Shown here piece by piece: positions 22,921 through 34,008 of a stretch of DNA of 64,000 bases (the first letter of the stretch is position 1; every line of letters starts with the position of its first letter). The notes beneath the pieces are model-generated. The model did no database searches. It saw nothing but the letters and a program-made list of their open reading frames with translations, and was not told the DNA's origin. Both the position numbers and the translations under genes were made by a program. This DNA is from Clitopilus passeckerianus (taxonomy: Eukaryota > Basidiomycota > Agaricomycetes > Agaricales > Entolomataceae), in assembly GCA_944990035.1 (NCBI GenBank), contig CALYLX010000051.1, forward strand, positions 62,001 through 126,000. The letters are read 5' to 3'.

Positions 22921-24600
22921 ATGCCCTCAGCGATTTCATTAATGAAATCAACAATGGCATACGCTGAAGATGCGGCAACGTTTCTACGTGATAACCAGGC
23001 TCGGATTATGCCTGGGCTCAGGCAGAAACTCTCGCAACTTGGCTACGAAGGTGACTACTGCATTCAGTGTGGCTTCAACGAAGAACTGCTCCCGAGAGGG
23101 CTGGAATTCCCAAGCGTGTTCTTGCTTCTGGTCCGGAACCTTAAATTCGACAACTCCACCATCTCGCAATCCCTTTCGCCACTTTTTGCGCCGTACAGTA
23201 CGACAATACACACACCCAATCAATCCTACTATATCTATCCTCCTTGCTCTGGATACATTTGGGGCACACAAGAACCATATACATTTCCGATACCCGTCGA
23301 CCCATTGTCAATGTCTGCTGGTAATCGACCACCCCGAGATTCCACCCAACGCTCCCCCCATGGATACACTTGGAGACTCGTCAAGCAGCCATTCACGAAC
23401 AAGGAAGGTTGCCGTCAAGGTGAAGGACACAGACGGCAGCCTCATAGAAACATGCAGGGCCAGGAAGACGCAACAGGAAATGGACGATCCCACCTCGCTT
23501 TCCAACTTGAGGCAGATCTCATAGTGGACAAGGGCAGCAAACCCACCTCAAATGACCCCATAAAGACACTTGTCACGGTGGAGGTCAATTGACTTGATTC
23601 TTTCTTATTGCTGGAGTTTATTGACGGGCTTGTTTGGTTTCAGACCGGGGCTAACCGGAATGGAAACGACCCGCCCCAAGACGGCTCACCTGGCGAACTC
23701 AGGCTAGCGGCCAGATGTCCTTGGTGCTCACTAGAGTTTGATGCCATGGGAATCGCCAGCAACTGGGACAACGCATTCTCGTTAGCAGGCCTCGACATAC
23801 ACATCGAAGCGACTCCTGTCGGGACCAGTTGCCTTATGCATGTTCCAATAACGGAAACCGCTACTGATCAGAGGGCGAAACGGCACGATGAACAGCAAAC
23901 AGAATGGAACGTCGGTGGAGGGCTGGGCACTGAAAAGATCGGGGTCACTGGGGAAGCTGATGCCCGCCACATCCGGCATGACGAAGTTGAGGCCATGCAC
24001 GAACGATGGTCCAAGAGCTCACTGACCGTTCCTAATCGGGCTATAGATGCTCGGGAGGTGGACATTCATTTCAAAGATACCAATCTAAACTCAAAGCCAA
24101 TCGTCAGCTGCCTAGATATCAAACCCAACCCTCGCGTGGTTTTTTCGACGCAACTCAACACCCATAACACCCTTCGCATCAGTATCAGAGCCTTATGGCG
24201 TTCAACTGTTGGGGACTCGCTCGAGGGACAACCGAACTCCTCTTCGAGTCTTCGCCGTCGCTATTCATTTTACAACTTCTTTCATCAAGTTTCCTTCCAG
24301 ATTGATCTAGATGAGATCGAGGAGGAAAACATCTATGACTGGTCCGACCAACCTGGTGCGTCCAAGGAAGGTGGCATGGAAGCTGTTCGGAAGGGAGATG
24401 AGTCACCCTTGAATGAGACGGCGGATGAGGCGGTGCCAACACACACGAGTGCCAGGCAATCGACACAAGTTGTCGCCAGTGTCCCGTTGGTGCAACCCTG
24501 CCATCTGATCAAGATTCCATTTGAACGTGTTGTGGTCGGAACCAGCTGGAACGAAGAAATCTTAGAACCCTCTTCGACTTCAAAACCAATTATTCGTTAA
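22921..24600 (+). CDS. Unknown protein, two exons
   Basis: Two long open frames join across a 60-bp GT-AG intron (23584-23643, acceptor TTTCAG), both in phase, giving 539 aa. No domain was recognised. Visible features: an N-terminal region with C-x2-C (YCIQCGF), a central Asp/Asn/Pro-rich linker, a RCPWCSLEFDAMG motif right after the linker (a possible Cys pair with the N-terminal one), and an acidic C-terminal part. A second frame at 23330-23524 also looks protein-like (KVAVKVKDTDGSLIE), so part of exon 1 could be mis-framed or hold an unseen intron or frameshift. The gene faces away from the minus-strand gene at 22587. Confidence 0.5.
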
Positions 24601-24807
24601 AGTGGGCAATTCACGCAGCGGCTCCTCCAATAGCTGGTGGCTTGCATTCCTGTACCCTTATTCTTATACTTATACCAGACGAATTAATCATTTGCACCCG
24701 CCGGTTTGAATACACCTAATATATGATACGCAATTGTAGCTGAATGGATAACATCCGGACGCATCTCCAGGAGAATACCAGGCCCTATCAGTCTGGTAAC
24801 GTAAGTC

Positions 24808-25787
24808 TTACGACTTAACGGGAACAAATTCAAACCGCTGTTTGCGATCTTTAGCGTCAGTCGGCTTCAACACGATCTACGAAAGCCCCAGAGGACTCAG
24901 CGCTGAAGCATTGAAGAGGTGAGGAAGGAAGACTCCTACCTCACTTTTAGCCGTAGCCTGCCAAGCATGGCTAGAATCAAAAATTCTGTGAAATAGAGCG
25001 TTAACATTGTATGAAAGTCACTTGAGAAAGGATCTTACTGAGTCCCACCGGGCAGGCTTCTCCACCTCCACCTCGTTGGCGTTCGGGTAGTTCTAACCTG
25101 TTGGCCAGAGGCGAGCTCTCTCACGGATGCATACGTGGAGTTGGCCCAATGTTTATTTCTAATCGTAAAGGTGTCATCTGACTCAACCTCGACGATCCAC
25201 TATAACAAGGTATTTTAAGTTTAGGAATGTGTGAATTGGAACCAGGTGGGTGACCCTACGCTTTGTCTATCTTCGCTAGAGGTGCTAGCGTATTCCAGCT
25301 CAATAGGAGACCCCGGGGTGTTTCTGGCCAGAGTAATCACTTCACGACGGGAAACAGACCAGATGTGGTAGGTTCCGCTGGTGATTAGAGCGACGCCATC
25401 GCGATCGGCTTTCTCTCGAGCGGCCTTCTTGCGTGCAGCCTTCTCTAGGCCAGCTTTCTGGCGTGCAGCAATTCCGGGAGTAGCTTTCACCCCTGCAGGT
25501 TTCTCTTGGGCAGCGGCTTTCCGGTCAACGTTTGAATCGTCTACAGTAGTATACTCTCGAGCAGTATGATGGTGACCGAGCTGCTCGTGGCCACCAAGTT
25601 CTTCAACCCCATGCTCTTGAGCAGCATCCTCTTGACCGGCCTCCTCTTGCAATCTTGCAATTCGAGCGGCCTCCTCTTCTAGACTTGCGACGCGAGCAGC
25701 AACGTCGTGTAACTCTGTAATATGAGGCAAAACCTCTTGCAAGTTTGCAACTATTTGAGCAACATCTTCTTGTAGGTTTGCAACCAT
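24808..25787 (-). CDS. Coiled-coil plus beta-trefoil (ricin-B-like) protein
   Basis: Exons 25787-25260, 25199-25039, 24985-24940 and 24876-24808 join to 267 aa. The first about 60 residues form heptad-like repeats rich in Ala/Glu/Leu (units such as VANLQE, ARIARLQEEA) suggesting a coiled coil. A His-rich then Ala/Lys-rich linker follows (to about residue 130). The C-terminal half shows the three-fold pattern of a beta-trefoil: SGTYHIWSV, then QSWIVEVESDDTFTIRN, then RWRWRSLPGG with a matching final QRFEFVP strand. This resembles ricin-B-type lectins and mycocypin-like inhibitors; which one cannot be said from sequence alone. No signal peptide is present, so it is probably cytosolic. A TGA lies directly before the ATG and interrupts what looks like one more heptad unit upstream. 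Confidence 0.7.
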
Positions 25788-26050
25788 TCAAGCAGCATCC
25801 TCTTGCGTCGATTGTCCTTCCGCTTTCCCCTTGATATAAGAATGAACAAAGAATATTCTCTGAAAATAGGACTCACGGTAATGTGTTGAGCGTCATTTCC
25901 TAATTTCCCCTTTGGGTAGGCTCATTTGTGCATTCCCACGACAATGATGGCCGCCTGATGCAACATCGCTCAGGCCTCAAGAGTTGTTCGTACCGCCTGT
26001 CCTCAACAGGGCCTGTCTGATGTGTCTGGAGTACAGGTTTGGTACAGGTC

Positions 26051-28946
26051 ATGAGATCAATGTGCACCATGGTCAAACGTCAAACGCATGAGAAAGGATC
26101 ATACGAAGTGAACATCTTCGTTCGTTATCACAGCCTCTGGGCTGTGAGTGACGAGCCCCGTATCTCAAGAGAACCTCTTCTTCACCACTCATCTCATGGA
26201 ACGATGACCAAAGGTTGGGAAGGGAGTTTTGAGTTGTCTCGCACAAGTGCTAATGAACATTATTCTTAACCCTCAGATCACTTCAGTCCCCGGCACGACG
26301 TCGATAGAAAGGCCTGGGAGATTTACATGGACGAAGCCCGCAAATACGACGAAGGCTTGGTCAAAAGTTGGAAAGAAGATATGGACGTCACGTTAGTTTT
26401 TGTTCGTTAATAAATCCCCTACTTCTCTGTCACTCCTACTCACTGGATCTACCACCTTGATTCATTCTAGTCTGGCCTTTACTGTGCAGTTCTGACCGCG
26501 TTTGTCATTGAAAGCTACCGGGACCTCAATCCGGATTCCGGAGAGACTTCTGCACAGCTTCTACTGCAGATCTCTCAGCAACTAACTGTCATGTCATCTG
26601 AAAGAAATACAACCGTGTTTATCGTTGAGCCGTTTGTTCTCGACGGAGCAGCAGTCGCGTGCAACCTGTCATGGTTTCTCAGCCTGGCTCTGACGTGCGC
26701 ATTTCTGGTGACATTTGTGCAACAATGGGCTCGCCTCTTTCTACGAAGAACGAGCAACCTTCGACCAATCCCCGCCGATGCACGTTGACTCTCTTTTTTC
26801 TACTTCGGGTTGAAGAAATTCAAGATGCACACCGTTGTAGACATTATACCTTCCTTACTTCATATCTCGCTCTTTTGCTTCTTCGGGGGCCTCATCGCAT
26901 TTCTCTACCGGGTCAACCACGTCATTGTGTAGAGTGCGGTCTCTACAACATTCGTCACAAAATCAGTGTATCTGATGTTCACCGTTCTCCCCGTCTTGTT
27001 CTTGATGCGCCGTACCGGACACCTCTTTCACAAGTTGCCTGGCACATATCGGAGACCCTGCGCCTTCAATTTCGTCGCTTTCAAGAGCTGCGGTCTTACG
27101 CCTTCAGGAGGGTGGTGCCTGGTGTAGTGCGAGGCGGGCCACTAGACCAGCATCCGGCTACTGCTGAGGATGAGAAGAGAGAATGGCATGTCGCTATGAG
27201 GGAGGTAGCTTTACAGCAGACGGATTCCTACGATATCCTGTCTCTTCAGTGGACGCTTCGGTCTCTTGCAAATGATCAAGATCTCCTTCCCTTCATAGAA
27301 GCCTTCGCAAACACCGTTCTGAAGGGCGACACACCCGAAACAGACTGCTGGAAGATCCCCGCTCATATCCTCTTCCCCCTTATGCAACCAACGAGGAGCG
27401 AGACTCCTTTATAAAGTTTACCAAATCGATGCTCATTGACATCGACCTTCACCGTGAAACCTATGATTCACAATACCTTCGAAGGTTTTCACGTGCTTGC
27501 CCAAGGGCTCTATGGATCATGGCATTCTTAAGCATACAAGCTGAATTGCCTTGCCATCCCAATGCTGAACCGATTTGCAAGCAGAATCGAGGCTACTATA
27601 GCCTCTTCAGTATCTCAGACGCTGCAAATCTGGGATATTACATCAGGAATGAACTACATCCCAGTTCTTCCGAGGACGCCATATTGGATTACGAGCATAC
27701 GATCTCGGCCGAAGCATTGGTTCGAATGGAACCGATGATCAATGCCCAACGCTCTCGAACACGTTCTTCGGGCGTAAACTCCCCCGGGATATGTTCCCTG
27801 GAGTCTCAAAGGTCTCCTGGTGATGCGGCAGCGCGCATGCTCGAACGGTATCTCATGGAGTCGTGCGACTGCATTCCATTCGCATTTTCACAGACGATAG
27901 ACATGATCAAACAAGGTCAAGAAATCATACCTGACTTCCCTCTCTCGTCGAAGGAGTTCATTGACAAGATTTTCGAGTTGTAGTTGCCTCAAGCGTTCCC
28001 AGCTCACGATCTCGGCGCCCACAGTGGTACTCCCCCAAATGCACAAGGAGATATCTTCTTTGCACATTGTCTATACCATTGCGAGGAACGCCATATTTCC
28101 GCATTCTTCAGTTACATCCGGGAAGTCAACGAATTTAGAAAACACGTCATTTCTCAGTGGCCGACGGTCTACCCGACAGGTTTTGTCAGGTTTTTGCCGG
28201 CTCGCATTTCAACATCGTGAGCGGGAACCCAGAACGCTACTTATCCTGCTCCAGGCTTTATCTTACAACGGCTTCTTTTACCCCAGTGGCTGGTGGACCT
28301 GGCGGAGGAATTTTTAGAAGGCTATCAGGGAGAATCTCGCACCACCGATGGGAATGTGCTTAGGCTGGTCTTAACATCGTTGGGGCTGAAAAGCTGGCGG
28401 CACGAAGGCAAAGGCCGCATCATTGCATTCCTGACCAAGGCAGATCTTCTATGCGAGCGGTCACAGATCCTTCCAATTGATATAATGATACCAGAAGCTC
28501 GCCTCCGTCTCCTGACGAAGTTCATCAGCAACATCACACTCGGCTGCAGATACTCATGGATGGACGAATCGTTCCTCTTCCTTGTGCACTTTACGACCTA
28601 TGACCATGCCGGAAAGGCCATCAATGCCAGTCCTGGCGCGTGGTTAGCCCTGGCCGAGAAAGTATCGTCCCTAGTCGACGACTTCTTGCTATATGGCCTC
28701 GGGGTCGAAGATGACCCTCACTTCACCCGGCTTATGAAGGATGCACTCGATTTCTTCTATAAACATCGTACGCATGTGACAGAGCCGGCCTGCTCCAACC
28801 TTCTGGTACGCGCCATGTTGAAGTTACTAACCACGGATGTGTCATACCCTGCCGGGAAAGGATACAGAATTTGGTGGGGCAGGGTGAATGGGGCGTTTGA
28901 AGATAGGTTGACAGAATTACGTGCTTCGTATTCTCTTCCACGCTAA
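26051..28946 (+). pseudogene. Degenerate DUF6535 family gene
   Basis: The N-terminal DUF6535 membrane domain is clear: KAWEIYMDEARKYDEGLVKS, then across an intron DVTLVF-SGLYCAVLTAFVIESY, WFLSLALTCAF and VQQWARLF, YFGLKKFKMHTVVDIIPSLL, and APYRTPLSQVAW. The coding sequence is broken several times. There is an in-frame TGA at 26786-26788 where an Arg codon is expected, and a TAG at 26930-26932 after RVNHVIV. A one-base frame change occurs near 26995-27006 (between LPVLF and LDAPYRTPLS), and another near 27370-27412. A TAG lies at 27981-27983, and a TGA plus frame change at about 28200-28280. The remaining C-terminal half reads as a soluble helical protein ending at 28946. Unrecognised introns might explain one or two breaks but not all. 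Confidence 0.75.
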
Positions 28947-31466
28947 CTCGGTTTCTAAATAAACTCTATAAGCCTGTAGGAAACTCGCACTTTGACTTCG
29001 GATGTAAATAACTATATAGAACACTATCGCTTCGTCCAATCCTTGCAGACTGCCATTTGATTGTCGTCATTCATACCGGTTCAGTGCTTACATCTAGGAG
29101 CGTCATCGAGGCGAAAATCCCTCGGTTCTCTACCTCCCTGAACGGTCGCACGTAGCTCATTACCCAGAACACCTTCGCATCCACGTCGTCAGAATCTATA
29201 TCTGGCTTTGATTTTCAGCCTCTATGCGCACACTGAATTCTGATCCAAGTTGTCCGAAGCCCCACTACTGAATTCAGAGTGTGCCTAATGCGTGCAATCC
29301 TCGGGTCAGTTTTGTCTGATGCTCTGTTTGACAAGTCTCAACAGACAGGACCTCGGTGCGTAATACTCCAACTTGGGGTCTGACGCGGGTCTTCAAGGAG
29401 TCTCAGCGCACGGGATATTTCAGAAAATCCTTCCAATAACATTCCGCATTTCCTCTCCAATGACGACACGAGAACCGGGAACTACTGGTGCAGGGGCTCG
29501 GAACCTAGAAGCTGTCAGAAATCTATTCAATCTTATTCAATACGACATCTCCTCGCCGTTCCGAAGAAGCCAACATACGCACTAGCAGGATCACGATAGA
29601 GGAAGGCAGGCGTGGGTGCCTGGGGTGACGGTCCCGTGTTTCTGTATGCAGTAATTAACCTTTGACCAACAAATAGGGTGCAGTGGAGCCAAGTAAAGTG
29701 TCTTCAGGGTGAAAGAACCTCAAAGAAGGTCAAAGAAGGTTCACGCGAGGGAGAGATTCCCTCCCGCAGATAGATGCTAAATTCCACCGAAGCGACTTCT
29801 TGCGTCCGCCGGCCCCGGCCTGGCCCTCTTGCACCATCACGCGTGTGAGGAGGAAGAGGACGGCTGGGTCGGCAAAGCAGTCAGGTTGGCTCTCTTTAGA
29901 ACTCCGTCAGAGCCTGGTGCAGCAATTGACATGATGCTCCAAAGGCCAAGAATATGAAGATGTTTGGTTGCCTTTTATGGGCGCGAACGTGAGTACCCGT
30001 GTTATAATTGTACCAAGGTGAATTGTGAAAGTGGGGGAGGGAGCATCTATTGGATGTCCAAAACAGAATTCCTTAGCGACGATCCTAATGAAAGACAATT
30101 TGGGAGAGGGGAGGCGGGACCTTGAAAGACCGTTGTTTGGGAGGCTGTGGGCGGAAGGCCCCACCGTATTTGAGAAGAAGCCGACCTCAACTTGCAGGGT
30201 CTGAAGGGGTGATTCATACTTAGGTCGAATTGAAATAATAAGACCGACTTCGTATTGGACGATAAAAGTGCTTCAGTGATCGATATGTATCAGCTTTATC
30301 TCAATCAGCTCTAGATTGCAATTGCAGCCAGAAGGATTTGGTGGCTGGGTGGAAACGTCCACAAGAAAGGCTGCTCCACGCCTGCTCGGAAGAAACCCGA
30401 TCGTCCGTTTCGGCTGGCTGAGAAGGTAAGGGCATAAACTCCCAAGGTAATGGCGAACTGTCCCCATGATGGGTGCGACTAATCAACAGCCAACAGTAAA
30501 GAAGGTGCCGCGGCCGTCACATATTAACAGTTTGCGTCGTAGACAAAGTGAAGTCCCCCGTTTCGTGTCCGTTCAAACACGCTGGCTCCAACGAATTTTC
30601 TATGAGACGCAGGCAGAATTTGAAATTAGTTCGTGTATGTCCTCCTCAGGTGTGAACTCATTTCCATGGTTAGATAACGCGGTGGGGATGGACAGCATGG
30701 CTTGAACCTGAGGCTCCGAACCCTGGCGGTTGATGCCCCCGTGGAGTGAGACGGCCCGTCAAATATACCATACTGCCAGAGTGGTGCTACGGGCATCAGC
30801 CGACGAACAGCGGAGCAGTATGCCTTGTATGTGGAAGTGGGGCGGCGGGGGCGCTGCTGCGAGACCGTGGCCTCCATTACATGGAGATCAAGGCTTTTTC
30901 TCGACATACGTATGCAAAGGAATACCAAAGTGGAGACGAAAGGTTACAGTAGTGCGTCCAAGACGGGGTCCGATGCGCCTCGGATTGAGCTTGGAAAATT
31001 CTCTGTGGCTCGTGGAGTGACATCAAAAGGCCATCATCTGATTGCATTAAGGCAAAACGAAGGCCAAACGATGTGAAAGAATTGTACTCCTGCGTCGTTT
31101 TCTGAGCATTAGTTGACATCATCTTCGGTGCATTTTGCATGAATAGATGGCTCTGTTACATTGTCGAGTAGCCCTAGACTAGTGGCGCGCTTTAGACCAG
31201 AATACGGTGACATCATGACAACAATTATTACATAAGCCCTACCCTTTATTGATAATTCCGGCCAAACAGAAGGGCCGGCGGAGATCGACCGTAATCCGGT
31301 GGTGCTACTCCAACGCAACAGGCGCCATGTCCATGCCCCCAACTCGCTCCTAGCTTTCTCAGCCACATTCTTCCAATTCTCTTTTCATTATCAACCACCA
31401 CCTTTCAACGCTGCCTTCCACATCTTTTACTCTACGAGCCCCGTCAACATTCAAGACGACCTAGCT
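28947..31466. other. Gene-poor region, no gene recognised
   Basis: 2.5 kb with only short, domainless open frames on both strands. An imperfect inverted repeat (arms about 13-15 bp, 29228-29240 and 29270-29284) is the only structure noted. A short plus-strand frame near 30746-30952 contains a CLVCGSG motif but has no support beyond that. Confidence 0.45.
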
Positions 31467-34008
31467 ATGGGGCCTAATTCACTGTCTTCCACCTTGCAGA
31501 TGCCTCCGTCCCTCATGGACTCGGATATGCCTTTGGACAAGGAGTTGTTGCAGCGCTGGACGTTGAATAGTACTACACCCCACGGTAAGTCACCCTTCTA
31601 CTTCCCCCGATTTTGTGACTTCGAATTCTTGCTTTGTTCGCTTGTTCTCGACTCCCCTGTCCCGGTTACCGTCTGCTGTGTTGCGCTCGCTTCTCTTTGT
31701 CAACCCCTCGACATTCCGCAGTTCGGGAGAGAATCTGTATTGAGGGTTTCAAGCATGTGAGGGCGAGGTGATGGTGGACGACCACGTTGGACTGGGATGG
31801 GTCGCAGTTTTTCTACTCTTCACATTTCAAATTTTTCGCTTTCGCTCTCGCGTTAGCTCTTCTTCCAACCGAAAATATCAAAGTTCTCAGGGTAGTGGTG
31901 TCTGCCGGTCGACTAGTCACTAGCCCTCCGTGCAGCCTATCACTGAGTGCCTTTTTCTGAATCATGCCGGGATCTTTAAATCTTTTAATTTTTGGTGCCA
32001 CGCCCACATGGGTCTACACGTAACCCCCCCCCTTCCCGTTTCCTGAATCGATTTGACTAAGTTTTGCCTTTTTCCCACCTTCTCACCTTCACCTTCATCC
32101 TACAGGTACGCCGGCCTCAGGACGCCCGCCATCATACCCTAAACGATCCTCGTCGTTTGATTCACCGCGAGAGATTCCACTTCCTTCGCCATCCCTATTC
32201 GCACCTTCTGGAAACAACGGGATGTCATCCTTTTCAAAGTTCTCTGGGGCAACACCCTCCGCCTCCAAACCTTCCGTCTCTCCGCTTCTCACCAGGACCC
32301 AGACGGATGGAGAGCCCTCTATGGACTATTTCAACGCATTCTCCTCACATCACCGACGGCCGTCTTCAGGTGCCTCAAAACCGGGAGAATCCTCCACATC
32401 GCCTGCATCATCATCATCATCGAGCTCGGGGAACTCTGCGTCGATATCATCGTCACTAGGCTCAAGAGTCTCGCACAGCAAAGGTTACCAAGCAGGTCGT
32501 TACTCATTGTCTGACGGTCCACACTACAACGACACAGCATCTGACTACACGAGTCAAACCACACCATCGCCTGTATCCGATACTGCTGACAGACCTCCAT
32601 CAAATCCTACCGTTGGTCACGGACGCAAGGAGTCTATGGGGAAGGGGGGAGGAGCAACGCACACATTGTCGGATCTAGCTTCGCAACCATCGTCCCGATT
32701 GCCGTACGCGCCGAGCGTGCAGACTTCTATATCCTATTCGGGAAAGCACGAACCGATGACGCAATCCTTTGGCCAGGCTGGTTCGGCTTCCAAAATGGGC
32801 ATGACTAGCTCGGCAGTGCAGAGTTCAAACCTCAACGCTCCAATTTTTCCAACAACTCGGCCTTTTTCACTGCAAGAGGCATCATCGACACAGCATACTC
32901 GGCTGGTCAATTACGCAGACTTCCCTTTCCAACGGTATCGGGATAGGTCGTCATCTGCGAGTTTACCTCTCCCAACTCATGTGCCTTTCCACGTACTCCC
33001 TCGAATGGGAATGGGCCTACAAACAGCACCACCGCAAAGTTCGGGAAATGAGGCACTCGACGAAGCTCTAGGAATTGGTACAAATGCGATCCGTGACTTT
33101 TCCGCTGGGCAAGCCCACGCAGCACGAGTTCGCACCGCACACGAGGAAGAAGTTGGGAAGCTTCCTGCATCAACAGCCCAGCAGCTTAAACGCCAGAGGG
33201 AGCAGCAGCAGCAGAGGCAGCGAGACCTTCAGTCTCCACCTCCTCAGCTCCATGGCATCGGGATGACTCATGCAGCACCTTATTCATTCCATGAACAGCG
33301 CCGCGAACCCCAACCTCCAAGGTCCCCGCTCTCTCCGCAGCCTCAGCAGCAGCCGATGCCACCTCCCCCTACGTCGTCGATAGCAGATCGGAAACGCTCA
33401 GTTTCGCCTTTTAGAGCTCCTCAGCCCAGACATGCAGGTTCCCCTCCCAATACCCAATCTTACATGTCTGCAAGGACGAGCCCTAGAACCCACCAGCATA
33501 CTCCCTCGTCTGGCTCTCACCAGAACCAGACAACTCCTGGACCATCCTTCTTTGCACCTTCTGCCCCTGCCCCTGAACCACCGACAATACTGGCACCGAC
33601 CGTGAATCCCGGTCCCTTCCTGAGTCATGCACCCCCTCCACCGGGCTGCTGGATCGAGGTCGAGACGCTTTCGACCGAATACAAGCTCACGATTAGGCTG
33701 CCGGGGTTCACCAGGGATGGGATTACCCTAGCGACGAAGAGGAGAAGGGTTCTACATGTTGTGGCTGATTCTTGGGAGCACGGTGGCGGTGAGTTTTTTC
33801 ACTTTTGATTTTGACAGTGCCTAGAGGCTAATTGCAATTTTACGGTTTTCCAGGCCACTTTGAACGCCGAATTGCATTTGGTTATGATGCAGACCTTGTC
33901 CAGGTTCGCGCCGAATTTGACGGCGAGATCTTGAGGGTCACTATACCGCGACGAGTGCCGCCTGTTGAACTCTGGGGTTCTCGTGTTGTCAACGCTGTAC
34001 GTCAGTGA
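31467..34008 (+). CDS. HSP20/alpha-crystallin domain protein with long disordered N-terminus
   Basis: Exons 31467-31584, 32106-33788 and 33854-34008 join to 651 aa. The first 550 residues are Ser/Pro/Gln-rich, low complexity and probably disordered, with poly-Ser and poly-Gln runs. The last about 95 residues form an alpha-crystallin fold typical of small heat-shock proteins: WIEVETLSTEYKLTIRLPGF, LHVVADSWEH, and after the last intron FERRIAFGYDADL, VRAEFDGEILRVTIPRR. The first intron (521 bp) is unusually long for this window and lies within the N-terminal region. Such architecture differs from classical 15-25 kDa chaperones and suggests a regulatory or scaffold role; this is inference. Confidence 0.88.
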
